Source of the DNA: Paenibacillus sp. FSL R7-0345 | Lineage (GTDB): Bacteria; Bacillota; Bacilli; Paenibacillales; Paenibacillaceae | Reading direction: 5' to 3' | DNA: 64,000 nt | NCBI RefSeq assembly: GCF_038595055.1 | Contig: NZ_CP152002.1 | Coordinates: 4,570,501-4,634,500, forward strand | In this document: in pieces, positions 35,390 to 43,919 of the stretch | Numbering within the stretch: the first letter of the stretch is position 1 | How the letters are laid out: each line of letters begins with the position of its first letter | Notes under the pieces: generated by a model | Told to the model about the DNA's origin: nothing | Databases searched by the model: none | The model's input: the letters and a program-made list of their open reading frames with translations, nothing else | Program-made: the position numbers and the translations under genes

Positions 35390-35426
35390 GCTGACGGGGC
35401 TTTTCTGGCCCGGCGGCCTTTTTTTT
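35390..35426 (+). terminator. Terminator after the siderophore-binding gene
   Basis: GCTGACGGGGC and GGCCCGGCGGC form an imperfect stem followed by TTTTTTTT. Confidence 0.7.
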
Positions 35427-35513
35427 GACTACCTTTCTCAGCAAATGGGGATAATACCTTTAGTTTGCCGCTCCGCCGGGATTTTAAAGTTAGGTAAGGG
35501 AGGAATCTGAGAT

Positions 35514-35741
35514 ATGAAAATCATCGGCATCTATATCGTGCTCGCTCTCCTGACACTGGGGATGATTGTTAGTGTGGATATGATTTCGGGGACCAGCCTA
35601 ACCCGTTCCTTGCACTCCGTTACCGCCTCATTTGCCACCACTACCTTTCCGGAAGCCTGCTGCATGATTGCGTTCGCAGTCCTTCCGGTTCTTTTTGCCG
35701 CCGCAGATCTGATCAGACCCCGCAAGTCCACACGCAAATAA
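35514..35741 (+). CDS. Small two-helix membrane protein of unknown function
   Basis: A 75-residue protein with one hydrophobic helix at the N-terminus (IIGIYIVLALLTLGMIV) and a second at ~48-66 (CCMIAFAVLPVLFAAADLI), ending in RPRKSTRK. Start ATG has AAGGGAGGAATCTGAG upstream, a good ribosome site, which supports a real gene. It ends two bases before the convergent gerB stop. No family recognised. Confidence 0.65.
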   Translation: MKIIGIYIVLALLTLGMIVSVDMISGTSLTRSLHSVTASFATTTFPEACCMIAFAVLPVLFAAADLIRPRKSTRK

Positions 35742-35743
35742 GC

Positions 35744-36841
35744 TTACCGGTACCAGCCGAACCTGCGCCGCACCCGGTGCACTACGAATAGCAGAATCGG
35801 AATCACCGCGCATAGGAACGGCAGGATGTTCTCCAGAAATACTTTCCCGTCATTCATATGCACAGGGAAATTCTCGGCACTGACAAACGAGCTGTATAGC
35901 ACCACCGACCCTACAGGAATAACCAGCCTCCGGGGTTCTTTGACATGAAATAAATCCGCTGCAATCGAAACGGCCGCATAGCAGTAGATGGACATTTTGA
36001 AAAAGACCCCGATAATCAGCGTCAGAATGACCAGCGCGTCGAGCCGCTGCAAAAAGTTGGCTACATTGACCAGCGTAATTGTCGTAAACATCGGGAAAGT
36101 AGTCCGGCTGTAAATATCCGGGCCCAGCACTGACATTTCAATGGCATGTGTAAAGCTAAGCAGCAGGGCGCTCAGGGCGATGGCGCCAGCTCCTGTTTTG
36201 CGGACTTTACTCCGTGAATTAAAATGCGGAAGAACAGCGGTGAAGCATACAAGCTCTCCATAAGGAAAAATCCAGATGTTAGGATAGGCTGAGCTAAACA
36301 CCTCACCCCACTCGCCCGGATGTACCGGAAACAGATTTTTAAACTGGACCAGACCGGCAATGATCACGACAAAATTCGAAATCATCCCCATTATAACAAT
36401 CAGCCAGAAGTAAATTTCCGAGGTTCTCGAGAATACTTCTATGCCCTGATACAGGATAAACATTACGGCAACTACCATAATGGAGTTAATAATAAAAATC
36501 GGTGTCCGGTCATAGGAAGAGGAGATCAGCAGATCTCCCGCCTCCCGCAGATTTCTGGAACCGTTGTAGGTGAGAACCGGCAGGTAGAGCAGACTCAGCG
36601 GCCAGCCGATCCATTTCCCTAGAATTTTCCGGGTATATCCGCTGATTACGAGATCAGGGAACTGGCGGTACAGGTAGGCATAGACCATAAACAACAGGAT
36701 GCCGCCCGGCAGCGCCATCAGGATGGAGATCCAGACCGCATGACCGCTTTCCAGACCAATCGGGACAACAACCGCTGTTCCCAGTTCAAACAGAACGATC
36801 ATGGCGAACAATTGAAACGGACCAATGACTTCCTTTCGCAT
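35744..36841 (-). CDS. gerB: Germination receptor B subunit (GerAB family)
   Basis: A 365-residue membrane protein with ten or so helices, starting MRKEVIGPFQLFAMIVLFELG, typical of the GerAB/APC-type subunit of nutrient receptors in the spore inner membrane. This subunit binds the nutrient germinant in the receptors studied. Start ATG follows GGGGGTAGC; the in-frame upstream 40 codons are not homologous. It is the last gene of the gerA-gerC-gerB operon, 31 bp after gerC. Ligand unknown. Confidence 0.92.
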   Translation of the reverse strand: MRKEVIGPFQLFAMIVLFELGTAVVVPIGLESGHAVWISILMALPGGILLFMVYAYLYRQFPDLVISGYTRKILGKWIGWPLSLLYLPVLTYNGSRNLREAGDLLISSSYDRTPIFIINSIMVVAVMFILYQGIEVFSRTSEIYFWLIVIMGMISNFVVIIAGLVQFKNLFPVHPGEWGEVFSSAYPNIWIFPYGELVCFTAVLPHFNSRSKVRKTGAGAIALSALLLSFTHAIEMSVLGPDIYSRTTFPMFTTITLVNVANFLQRLDALVILTLIIGVFFKMSIYCYAAVSIAADLFHVKEPRRLVIPVGSVVLYSSFVSAENFPVHMNDGKVFLENILPFLCAVIPILLFVVHRVRRRFGWYR

Positions 36842-36872
36842 AAATCGGCTACCCCCGTTCGTTGACAGACCT

Positions 36873-38078
36873 TTATTTTTTGGCTGGAATATACGGCTTG
36901 AGCCGCATTCCCGTACTGCGGATGTAGGCATCCACCCTGAGATCAAGCTCCCCTTCGGCAAAAGCGGCGCTCCAGTCCTGCTGTACCCTTTCCCATTCCT
37001 TTGGATGGGTCCGCTTCAGCTCATTGCCGAAGTTAAAAATATCCGTCTTCATTTCCTGCGCAGTCTTCACCGCCAGTCTGACTTCAGCCGCTGTCTTCTC
37101 CGCAATCCCTTGTTCAATTCTTTTCAGCTCCTCCTCCTTGCTCAGATCCACAAATCCGCCTGTTTCATTGAGGATTCCTTCTTCCCGGATATGAACATGG
37201 AAAACCGGCTTACCCTCCCGCAGCTCTACCCTAACCTTTGTCTTGGAATAGAAAATATTGATTGCAATATCCTCTTCCATATCCGGAGAATTCACATTTA
37301 CGCTGGTCTCGTTGACCTTATCGAGCACCCACTGTGTGCCTCTGGATTCAGGTCCGTTAAGCCAGCCGATCAGCTGTCCCTCCTTAAAGACGCCCAAACC
37401 GCTCATAAGCGACCCGACCATAGGATCAGACTGCTCCAGGCTGCTTTTTATCTGGCCTTCGATAGCATCACCCACAATTTGTACCCCGTTAATGGTAAAA
37501 TCGCTTTCCCCGGTAATTCCGTTAATTACATCAAACACAGTAATCCTGCGGTTCTCGCCCCATACACTGGATGTATTCTGCATTTTCTTCAGCAGCCCCA
37601 TGGATGGCATCGTTTCAAGTGTTGTCAGAAGTTTAAGGACGGAGGCCGCATCCGTACCCTTGGAGACCAGGACAGCTGAGTTTAGCCGCAGCTCATGCGA
37701 CCGTTCAAAAATATCAAAGATGCTGGTAATCCCGCTCTTGGCCAGAGACTCTCCAATCAGTACCAGCTGGGTATGGGCAAAAAACAGCTGACGGGTTGCC
37801 CGCCTTGATGCCTTGCGGAGCGCTCCAAAGATGGTGCGGTCCGTTGCCGAGACTATTACGATCGGAGGCTGGTTGCTGGCAGATCCCGTTGTCTGCGCAG
37901 ATGAGGACGGATTAATAATCTGAAAGGTCACCTTGTACCCCGGCTTTCCGTCCAGGGTATCAATACCGATACCGCTGACGATCGCCAATTCGTTAAGTTC
38001 CCGGCTGTTCCAGCATCCGCTCAGTACCAGGGAGCAGCCCAGACAGACCGCGAGCAGCAGCGCCAGTTTACTTTTCAT
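36873..38078 (-). CDS. gerC: Germination receptor C lipoprotein (GerAC family)
   Basis: A 401-residue lipoprotein with signal peptide and lipobox LVLSGC followed by WNSRELNELAIVSGIGID, the family signature. Later blocks (RRATRQLFFAHTQLVLIGESLA, NAVLVSKGTDAASVLKLLTTLE) match the GerAC fold. The start at MKSKLALL overlaps the end of gerA by 11 bases; an in-frame ATG six codons upstream lacks a ribosome site. It anchors on the outer face of the spore inner membrane with subunits A and B. Confidence 0.93.
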   Translation of the reverse strand: MKSKLALLLAVCLGCSLVLSGCWNSRELNELAIVSGIGIDTLDGKPGYKVTFQIINPSSSAQTTGSASNQPPIVIVSATDRTIFGALRKASRRATRQLFFAHTQLVLIGESLAKSGITSIFDIFERSHELRLNSAVLVSKGTDAASVLKLLTTLETMPSMGLLKKMQNTSSVWGENRRITVFDVINGITGESDFTINGVQIVGDAIEGQIKSSLEQSDPMVGSLMSGLGVFKEGQLIGWLNGPESRGTQWVLDKVNETSVNVNSPDMEEDIAINIFYSKTKVRVELREGKPVFHVHIREEGILNETGGFVDLSKEEELKRIEQGIAEKTAAEVRLAVKTAQEMKTDIFNFGNELKRTHPKEWERVQQDWSAAFAEGELDLRVDAYIRSTGMRLKPYIPAKK

Positions 38079-39630
38079 GACGGCTGCCCTGGCCATGCTG
38101 AGCGGAAGTATCCCGTGCTTTTTTCTTGTTATTCAGCAGACGGCGGCGGGTCTTCATGAAATGCAGCGGTGTCCGCACAAAAATATCCTTCTGGTCCCCT
38201 GGCGCAAACGGGGCAACCGGAGACATATAAGGCACACCCATGGAACGGAGGCTGCACAGATGTGCAACCAGAATAAGCCCGATGATGGCAATCCCGTACA
38301 ACCCCATGTAAGCCGCGACAAAGGTAATCACAAAGCGGAGAATGCGGATGGACAGGGCCATATTGAAGGCAGGGGTCGCAAAGCTGGATATGCCCGTCAG
38401 TGAAACGACGATGACCATCGCCGGGGAGACAATCCCTGCCTGAACCGCCGCCTGACCCAGAACAAGACCGCCGATGATCGAAACGGTCTGTCCGATCTGC
38501 GAAGGCATGCGGATACCCGCTTCACGGATAATTTCAAAAGTGACCTCCAGCAGCAGCACTTCAATCACGACCGGAAACGGCACCCCTTCCCGCTGGGAAG
38601 CGAAATTAATCAGGAGCGGCGTCGGAATCATCTCCTGGTGAAAGTTAAGGGCAGCAACAAAAATCGCCGGACCGAACAGCGACACCAGCAGGCATAAAAA
38701 ACGGAGCACCCGGATGATGGAGGTAATATCATAACGCTGGTAATAATCTTCAACCGTATGGAAGAACATAAAAAAAGTAGCCGGAAGAATCAGCACAAAC
38801 GGAGTGCCGTCCACAAAAATGGCAATTCTCCCCTCCAGCAGATTTCCGGCTACACTATCCGGGCGCTCGGTATTGTACAGCGTAGGGAAAGGCGAGTAGT
38901 TATTTTCCTCGATCAGCTGCTCAATATAACCGGATTCCAGAATCGAATCCACATGAATATCCCCCAGCTTTTTCCTGATCTTCTGCACCGTTTCTTCCTT
39001 GGCCAGACCATGGATATGTACAATCGACACATCTGTTTTGGTTACTGCCCCCATCGTCAGCGTCTCGATCCAGAGATTCGGATTTTTAATCCGTTTGCGT
39101 ACAAGCGCAATGTTCGTCCCCAGTGATTCGGTGAAGCTGTCTTTTGGACCGCGGATATTAACCTGTGTGGTCGCTTCGGTAACGGACCGGCCTTCACCTC
39201 CGCTTGTGGTTACGCTGATGCCCTTATCCAGTTTGTCAAAAAGAATGAGGGTATCCCCGGACAATAGTCCTTCCAGCAAGCTGTTCTGGTCTTCTACCAC
39301 CTTCTCTTTACCGATACTCAGGGCTTTTTCCTTGGCAAAAAGAAAGAGGTCTCCGGCTGAAGGATCTGACTCTTTAATCATTTCAAACGACAGGGCATGG
39401 GTAACATACTCGTCTACCAGCTCTTTATCTATAAGCCCGTTTATATACAGGACCGCTACATGATGCTCATGATTCAGGGTCTCATATTTCCGCACATTCA
39501 AGTCTGGGCTGTTGCCGAGTCTCTCCCGGATTTGCTTGAGGTTGTCTTCCAGATCCGTGACAATAGGCGGACTCTCCTGTCCGCTGTTCGATATCTCGCC
39601 GGGACCCGATTGTGTTTGTTGTTTCGGCAT
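38068..39630 (-). CDS. gerA: Germination receptor A subunit (GerAA family)
   Basis: A 520-residue protein: a hydrophilic N-terminal domain (~1-290, with HVAVLYINGLIDKELVDEYV, GPKDSFTESLGTNIALVRKRI and YNTERPDSVAGNLLEGRIAI), then about five membrane helices (VLILPATFFMFFH, PAMVIVVSLTGISSF) and a basic tail. Normal length, unlike the SpoVAF at 14827. ATG at 39630 follows GGGGAGGTGCTGAGC. First gene of a three-subunit receptor operon. Confidence 0.94.
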   Translation of the reverse strand: MPKQQTQSGPGEISNSGQESPPIVTDLEDNLKQIRERLGNSPDLNVRKYETLNHEHHVAVLYINGLIDKELVDEYVTHALSFEMIKESDPSAGDLFLFAKEKALSIGKEKVVEDQNSLLEGLLSGDTLILFDKLDKGISVTTSGGEGRSVTEATTQVNIRGPKDSFTESLGTNIALVRKRIKNPNLWIETLTMGAVTKTDVSIVHIHGLAKEETVQKIRKKLGDIHVDSILESGYIEQLIEENNYSPFPTLYNTERPDSVAGNLLEGRIAIFVDGTPFVLILPATFFMFFHTVEDYYQRYDITSIIRVLRFLCLLVSLFGPAIFVAALNFHQEMIPTPLLINFASQREGVPFPVVIEVLLLEVTFEIIREAGIRMPSQIGQTVSIIGGLVLGQAAVQAGIVSPAMVIVVSLTGISSFATPAFNMALSIRILRFVITFVAAYMGLYGIAIIGLILVAHLCSLRSMGVPYMSPVAPFAPGDQKDIFVRTPLHFMKTRRRLLNNKKKARDTSAQHGQGSRHEK

Positions 39631-39648
39631 GCTCAGCACCTCCCCGCT

Positions 39649-39678
39649 TACTATTCGCCTGTAAAACTCTTTTTATAC
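39649..39678 (-). promoter_or_regulatory. Sigma-G-type promoter of gerA-gerC-gerB
   Basis: On the minus strand GTATA, exactly 18 bases, AATAGTA (consensus GHATR-N18-CATNNTA; one mismatch in the -10). It lies just upstream of the gerA ribosome site and fits the known forespore expression of ger operons. Confidence 0.55.
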
Positions 39679-39705
39679 AGCTTATGGAATGAAGGGGGCT
39701 GGATT

Positions 39706-39752
39706 TAAAAAAGGCTGCCTGCCTACAGAATAATCTGCAGGCTGACAGCCTC
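39706..39752 (-). terminator. Terminator after the ferredoxin-NADP reductase gene
   Basis: On the minus strand AGGCTGTCAGCCTGCAGA pairs with TCTGTAGGCAGGCAGCCT and ends in TTTTTAA. Confidence 0.85.
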
Positions 39753-39768
39753 ATGCTTCAATTGTCTT

Positions 39769-40812
39769 CTAGTGATCGTCAACAACGCCGAGCGCTTTAT
39801 TCTTCTCTTTGAAGCGGTCATTATGCGAGGACACATAGGCGTATTTAGGCGCTTCCGGGTCCATAAACAGCTTGGCGCTGTTCAGCGCCAGTACCGCATC
39901 GGTAAACGTACCGGCGATCAGGCGCACCTTGCTGTCATAATCAACGAAATCTCCGGCGGCAAAAATACCAGGCAGGTTCGTCTCCAGCTTGGGACTGACC
40001 TTGGCCCACCATTCGCCCATTTCCAGACCCCACTCACGCAGCGGACCGAAGTCGCTCTTGAGCCCATGGTTCACTATGACTGCATCCACAGCAAACTGCT
40101 CGCTCTCACCGGATTCGACATGAGTGATCGTTACCTGATCAATCGTTTCACCGTTGCTGCTGTGCAGCTGGCTTACTGTATAAGGTGTACGTACCTTAAC
40201 CGACGACGCCTTCATGCGGGAGATATTTTTCTCATGTCCGCCGAACTGGTCTCTTCTATGCACGATTGTCACGCTTGCTGCGATTTTCTCCAGCTCATTC
40301 GCCCAGTCTACCGCCGAGTCGCCCCCGCCGGAGATCAGCACATGCTTGCCGCGGTAAGGCTCCAGCTCCTGTACCGTATAGTGAAGGTTAGTCACCTCGT
40401 AGCGGTCAGCGCCTTCAATCTCAAGCTTCGCCATCTGCAGAATACCGTAGCCGATAGCCAGAATGATTGTGCGTGTCCAGTGCTGCTCTCCGGTGGCCGA
40501 CGTCAGGATAAACGTGCCGTCATCCTGGCGCACCTGCTTGATAATCTGCTGTCCGAACACAATAGTTGGCTCGAACGTACGCGCCTGCTCCTCCAGCCGC
40601 TTGATCAGGTCGCCGCAGAGCGTAGGGGTAACGCCGCCCACATCCCAGATCATCTTCTCCGGATAGATCAGCATTCTTCCGCCCAGCTCTTCCTTGGCTT
40701 CGATCAGCTTGGTCTTCAAATCTCTCATGCCGCTGTAAAAAGCTGTATACATCCCGGCAGGTCCCCCGCCGATTATCGTCACATCATATAATTCCAGTTC
40801 CTGATCACTCAT
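39769..40812 (-). CDS. Ferredoxin/flavodoxin-NADP reductase, type 2 (YcgT/YumC-like)
   Basis: A 347-residue flavoprotein with thioredoxin-reductase-like folds but no CxxC redox pair. FAD motif DVTIIGGGPAGMYTAFYSG is at the N-terminus, the NADP motif is HVLISGGGDSAVDWANEL, and GIFAAGDFVDYD closes the FAD site. The C-terminal ending with Y..SSHNDRFKEKN is typical of type-2 FNRs. It lies 40 bp after two FecCD permeases and before a terminator, so it is the last gene of a Fur-box operon; reducing iron from an imported siderophore is a reasonable inference. Confidence 0.88.
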   Translation of the reverse strand: MSDQELELYDVTIIGGGPAGMYTAFYSGMRDLKTKLIEAKEELGGRMLIYPEKMIWDVGGVTPTLCGDLIKRLEEQARTFEPTIVFGQQIIKQVRQDDGTFILTSATGEQHWTRTIILAIGYGILQMAKLEIEGADRYEVTNLHYTVQELEPYRGKHVLISGGGDSAVDWANELEKIAASVTIVHRRDQFGGHEKNISRMKASSVKVRTPYTVSQLHSSNGETIDQVTITHVESGESEQFAVDAVIVNHGLKSDFGPLREWGLEMGEWWAKVSPKLETNLPGIFAAGDFVDYDSKVRLIAGTFTDAVLALNSAKLFMDPEAPKYAYVSSHNDRFKEKNKALGVVDDH

Positions 40813-40852
40813 GTTATCGCCTCCGGTTAGATGTTGTTCGGGCTCTTTATGA

Positions 40853-41887
40853 CTATGACTTCGTACGTGCCAGCAGATACAAGAAATAGGGTGCGCCGAT
40901 AACGGCGACGACGATGCCGGTCGGAATCTCCGACGGCTGCAGGATCCAGCGGCCGATGGTATCGGCCGTGATAACCAGCAGAGCGCCCAGCAGAGCTGAG
41001 GCCGGCAGCATCAGCTGATGCTTCGGGCCGACCAGGCGCCGGGCCAGATGCGGCCCGACGAGGCCGACAAAGCCGATCCCGCCGCTGACGGCAACGCTGG
41101 CGGCAGCAAGGCCGACGGCGGCAGCGAGCAGCTTGAACTGCTCTCTGTTGACATTGGCGCCAAGGCCGACCGCCGTCTGTTCACCCAGATTGAGCACATT
41201 CATTACCCGGGCCTTGTAGATGACATAGGGTACCAGAATGACAATCCACGGCAGCAGGGAAAGAACAAACTTCCAGCTGGTTCCCCAGATGCTGCCCGCC
41301 AGCCAGGTTGCGACAAACTGATATTTGTCGGGATCCAGCCGCAGCGTAAGTACAATCATCGCTGCACTGATCCCGGCGGCAACGGCAACGCCGGTCAGCA
41401 GCAGGCGGATCGGCTTGATGCCCTCATGCCGCTTGTAAGCCAGCACATAGATCAGGGCGGCAGTCAGTCCGGCTCCGACAAAGGCAATGACCGGCAGGAA
41501 ATAGACCGGGGCCGCATTGGCTGTCGGGTAAAAGGAAACCATCAGCATGACCATCAGTCCGGCACCGGCATTGATGCCAAGAATACCGGGGTCCGCCAGA
41601 TCATTACGGAAGACGCCTTGCATTACTGCGCCGGAAACAGCCAGCCCGGCACCGATCAGCAGGGAGATGACGATGCGCGGCAGCCGGAAATCGAACAGAA
41701 TCAGCTCCTGCTTATCCGTGCCCTTTCCCAGCATCGTATTGAACAGCTCCATCGGAGTTAATCTTATGTATCCTGTGTTCACACTAATAATAAAAGCAAT
41801 AACGATCAGTACAGCTATCGCAGCCAGAATCGCAAGTCCGCGTCTGCGTCTGGAGGATTCGTAGGACATTACGTTTGTTCTCTGCAT
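40853..41887 (-). CDS. FecCD-family siderophore permease (second)
   Basis: A 344-residue inner-membrane permease with about nine helices: RLPRIVISLLIGAGLAVSGA, MQGVFRNDLADPGILGINAG and GGIGFVGLVGPHLARRLVGP are the family blocks, the last being the ATPase-contact region. It should pair with the permease gene 2 bp upstream to form the channel for a ferric siderophore. RBS GGGAGCTG. No ATPase gene is present, so a shared one elsewhere (as YusV in B. subtilis) is inferred. Confidence 0.93.
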   Translation of the reverse strand: MQRTNVMSYESSRRRRGLAILAAIAVLIVIAFIISVNTGYIRLTPMELFNTMLGKGTDKQELILFDFRLPRIVISLLIGAGLAVSGAVMQGVFRNDLADPGILGINAGAGLMVMLMVSFYPTANAAPVYFLPVIAFVGAGLTAALIYVLAYKRHEGIKPIRLLLTGVAVAAGISAAMIVLTLRLDPDKYQFVATWLAGSIWGTSWKFVLSLLPWIVILVPYVIYKARVMNVLNLGEQTAVGLGANVNREQFKLLAAAVGLAAASVAVSGGIGFVGLVGPHLARRLVGPKHQLMLPASALLGALLVITADTIGRWILQPSEIPTGIVVAVIGAPYFLYLLARTKS

Positions 41888-41889
41888 AA

Positions 41890-42948
41890 CTACAGCTCCC
41901 TTCTTTCCTTGCGGGCCAGATACAGGAAGAAAGGCACGCCGATCAGCGCAATAATCGCACCAAATGGAGTCTCATGCTTGGGAATAATCATTCTGGCCGT
42001 CAGATCGGCAAGGATGGCGAGCAGACTGCCAAGAACGGCCGAGCAGGGAATAATCCATTTATAATCGACACCAACCAGATAACGTGTCAGATGGGGAATA
42101 ATCAAGCCGATAAAGCCAACGGCCCCCACAACCGATACTGACGCTCCGGCCAGAATCAGCACAATCATTGCCCCTGCCAGTTTAACCAGCCCTGTACGCT
42201 GTCCGAGTCCTCTGGCGACATCCTCACCCAGACTGAGCATGGAAATCGATCTGGACAGGAGAAGTGCACCGATAATCGCTGCGCCAATCCACGGGAACAT
42301 GATCTTGAGCTGGAACCATTTCGTTCCGGCCACCCCTCCGGCATACCAGAAGGCCAGGTCTTGTCCGATGTTAAAATACAAGGCGATCCCTTCACTGAGC
42401 GCCGAGAGCAGCGCACTGAAGGCCGCACCGGCCAGCACCAGTCTGGCAGGCGTCAAGCCGCCTCTGGACAGGGAGCCGATCCCGTAGACAATGCCCGCCC
42501 CCATACCTGCACCTATAAAGGAATACATAATCAGGTACATAAACGGCAGCTGCGGGAAAAAAGCAAAACAGACCGCCAGCGCAAAGCCGGCGCCGGAATT
42601 AATCCCCATAAGGCCCGAGTCCGCAAGCGGATTACGGGTCATCCCCTGCATAATAGCGCCTGCAACGGCGAAGCTTGCGCCAACCATCGCAGCGCCGAGC
42701 ACCCTCGGCATCCGCAGCTCACGTATAATCTGATGATCCGTCAGGTCCGGATTAAAATGAAACACAGCGGTCCATACCACTGACAGCTTGATATCCGCCG
42801 CTCCAAACGATACTGAAACTGCAATAGCGAATACCAGGGCAATCAGACCGCCGATCAAAATCAGCGTTGCCGCCCACGGGCGTGAACGAAACTTCACGTG
42901 ATCCGCAGTCCGGATCTGCCCTTTGCTGGCAGTTGCCTGTTGATTCAT
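41890..42948 (-). CDS. FecCD-family siderophore permease (first)
   Basis: A 352-residue permease with the same blocks as its partner (RMPRVLGAAMVGASFAVAGA, MQGMTRNPLADSGLMGINSG, GAVGFIGLIIPHLTRYLVG). First gene of permease-permease-FNR, behind a Fur box at 42975. ATG 42948 has GGGTGAGAG upstream; the in-frame 40-codon extension crosses the Fur box and is rejected. Two different permeases imply a heterodimer. Confidence 0.93.
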   Translation of the reverse strand: MNQQATASKGQIRTADHVKFRSRPWAATLILIGGLIALVFAIAVSVSFGAADIKLSVVWTAVFHFNPDLTDHQIIRELRMPRVLGAAMVGASFAVAGAIMQGMTRNPLADSGLMGINSGAGFALAVCFAFFPQLPFMYLIMYSFIGAGMGAGIVYGIGSLSRGGLTPARLVLAGAAFSALLSALSEGIALYFNIGQDLAFWYAGGVAGTKWFQLKIMFPWIGAAIIGALLLSRSISMLSLGEDVARGLGQRTGLVKLAGAMIVLILAGASVSVVGAVGFIGLIIPHLTRYLVGVDYKWIIPCSAVLGSLLAILADLTARMIIPKHETPFGAIIALIGVPFFLYLARKERREL

Positions 42949-42974
42949 GAATCTCTCACCCATTCTCTTGAAAT

Positions 42975-42989
42975 TGATTCTCATTATCA
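42975..42989. promoter_or_regulatory. Fur box of the permease-permease-reductase operon
   Basis: TGATTCTCATTATCA, close to the TGATAATNATTATCA core (two mismatches), continuing into TTATAG. It is 27 bp upstream of the first permease start. Confidence 0.8.
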
Positions 42990-43093
42990 TTATAGTATTG
43001 TAAAATAGATTGTCATGGTTTGGCAATGGACAAATCCAAAATTCTGCCAAAAATAAATCTATTGCCAAGACCTTTAAGCGTAAAGCGGCATAT

Positions 43094-43138
43094 TAAAACA
43101 GCCCCGTTATTCCCCGGAGCTGAGAATAACAGGACTGC
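43094..43138 (-). terminator. Terminator after the small gene at 43155
   Basis: On the minus strand CAGTCCTGTTATTC pairs with GAATAACGGGGCTG and ends TTTTAAT. Confidence 0.8.
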
Positions 43139-43154
43139 GTGAAGGAAAAACATC

Positions 43155-43466
43155 TTATACATTTTGCAGGGAGCCGCCGAATATCTTGCGGATTAAGCCC
43201 TGCATTTTGCCGATATGCGGGACAAAAGGACTTTTATCATATACATAGCCCGACTGGGTCACCAGCTGCGAATATACCAGGAACAGCTGCGCCGCCAGCT
43301 GTCTGTCAATCTGCTGCTCCTCGCGGATCAGCAGCTCTACTTCTTCAAGCAAGGCATACAGCCCGGCAAAAGCAGGCTCATTAATGATTTTCCGGCGCAG
43401 CGGCCCCATGATATCGGTTACAAGTGCATCGACGGACTCCGTAAGAGTCTTAATCTTCTCATCCAT
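43155..43466 (-). CDS. Hypothetical helical protein
   Basis: A 103-residue soluble protein, predicted all-helical (DEKIKTLTESVDALVTDIMG, ALLEEVELLIREEQQIDRQL). ATG 43466 follows AGGAGGTTTGCG, so translation is well supported. It is followed by a good terminator and preceded, about 110 bp away, by a small membrane protein gene on the same strand. No family recognised. Confidence 0.65.
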   Translation of the reverse strand: MDEKIKTLTESVDALVTDIMGPLRRKIINEPAFAGLYALLEEVELLIREEQQIDRQLAAQLFLVYSQLVTQSGYVYDKSPFVPHIGKMQGLIRKIFGGSLQNV

Positions 43467-43575
43467 TCGCAAACCTCCTGCTGCTATAGAGTAGATGATG
43501 GCTTATACCATTCTATGTACACTATTAGCAGAGCAGACCTTGTTCTGCCCCTGTCTATCCTCTCCGGACTATGCG

Positions 43576-43809
43576 TTACCTTGTATATTGTTCATACTCT
43601 TCCCTGGCGCTGCGTCCGCTGCCCGGTCCGTCATACATATACTCGTCATTCTTCAATTTATAAATGGCCCCCATACCGCCAAACACAAACAGCAGCAGGA
43701 TCATAAGGCTGTAGGCATAATTAAATTGACCGATATAAAAGCATACTCCTATTGAAATGATGAGCAATAGCAGCAGCCCAAGCCCGATTCTGGACAGTAT
43801 TTTTTTCAC
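43576..43809 (-). CDS. Small two-helix membrane protein
   Basis: A protein of about 77 residues with two adjacent helices (IGLGLLLLLIISIGVCFYIG and YAYSLMILLLFVFGGMGAIY) and an acidic, Tyr-rich tail (NDEYMYDGPGSGRSAREEYE). GGAGG lies eight bases before GTG 43809; an ATG two codons earlier is only two bases from it. Family unknown. Confidence 0.6.
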   Translation of the reverse strand: MKKILSRIGLGLLLLLIISIGVCFYIGQFNYAYSLMILLLFVFGGMGAIYKLKNDEYMYDGPGSGRSAREEYEQYTR

Positions 43810-43919
43810 AGCCATGACCTCCGTTTTTTTACTAACCATAACATGCAAAAAGAGAAAATATTGTCGAAATCTGTACATGGCCGCCTGAAAATATGGATGG
43901 GAACCGTTAGGGTCTGTTG

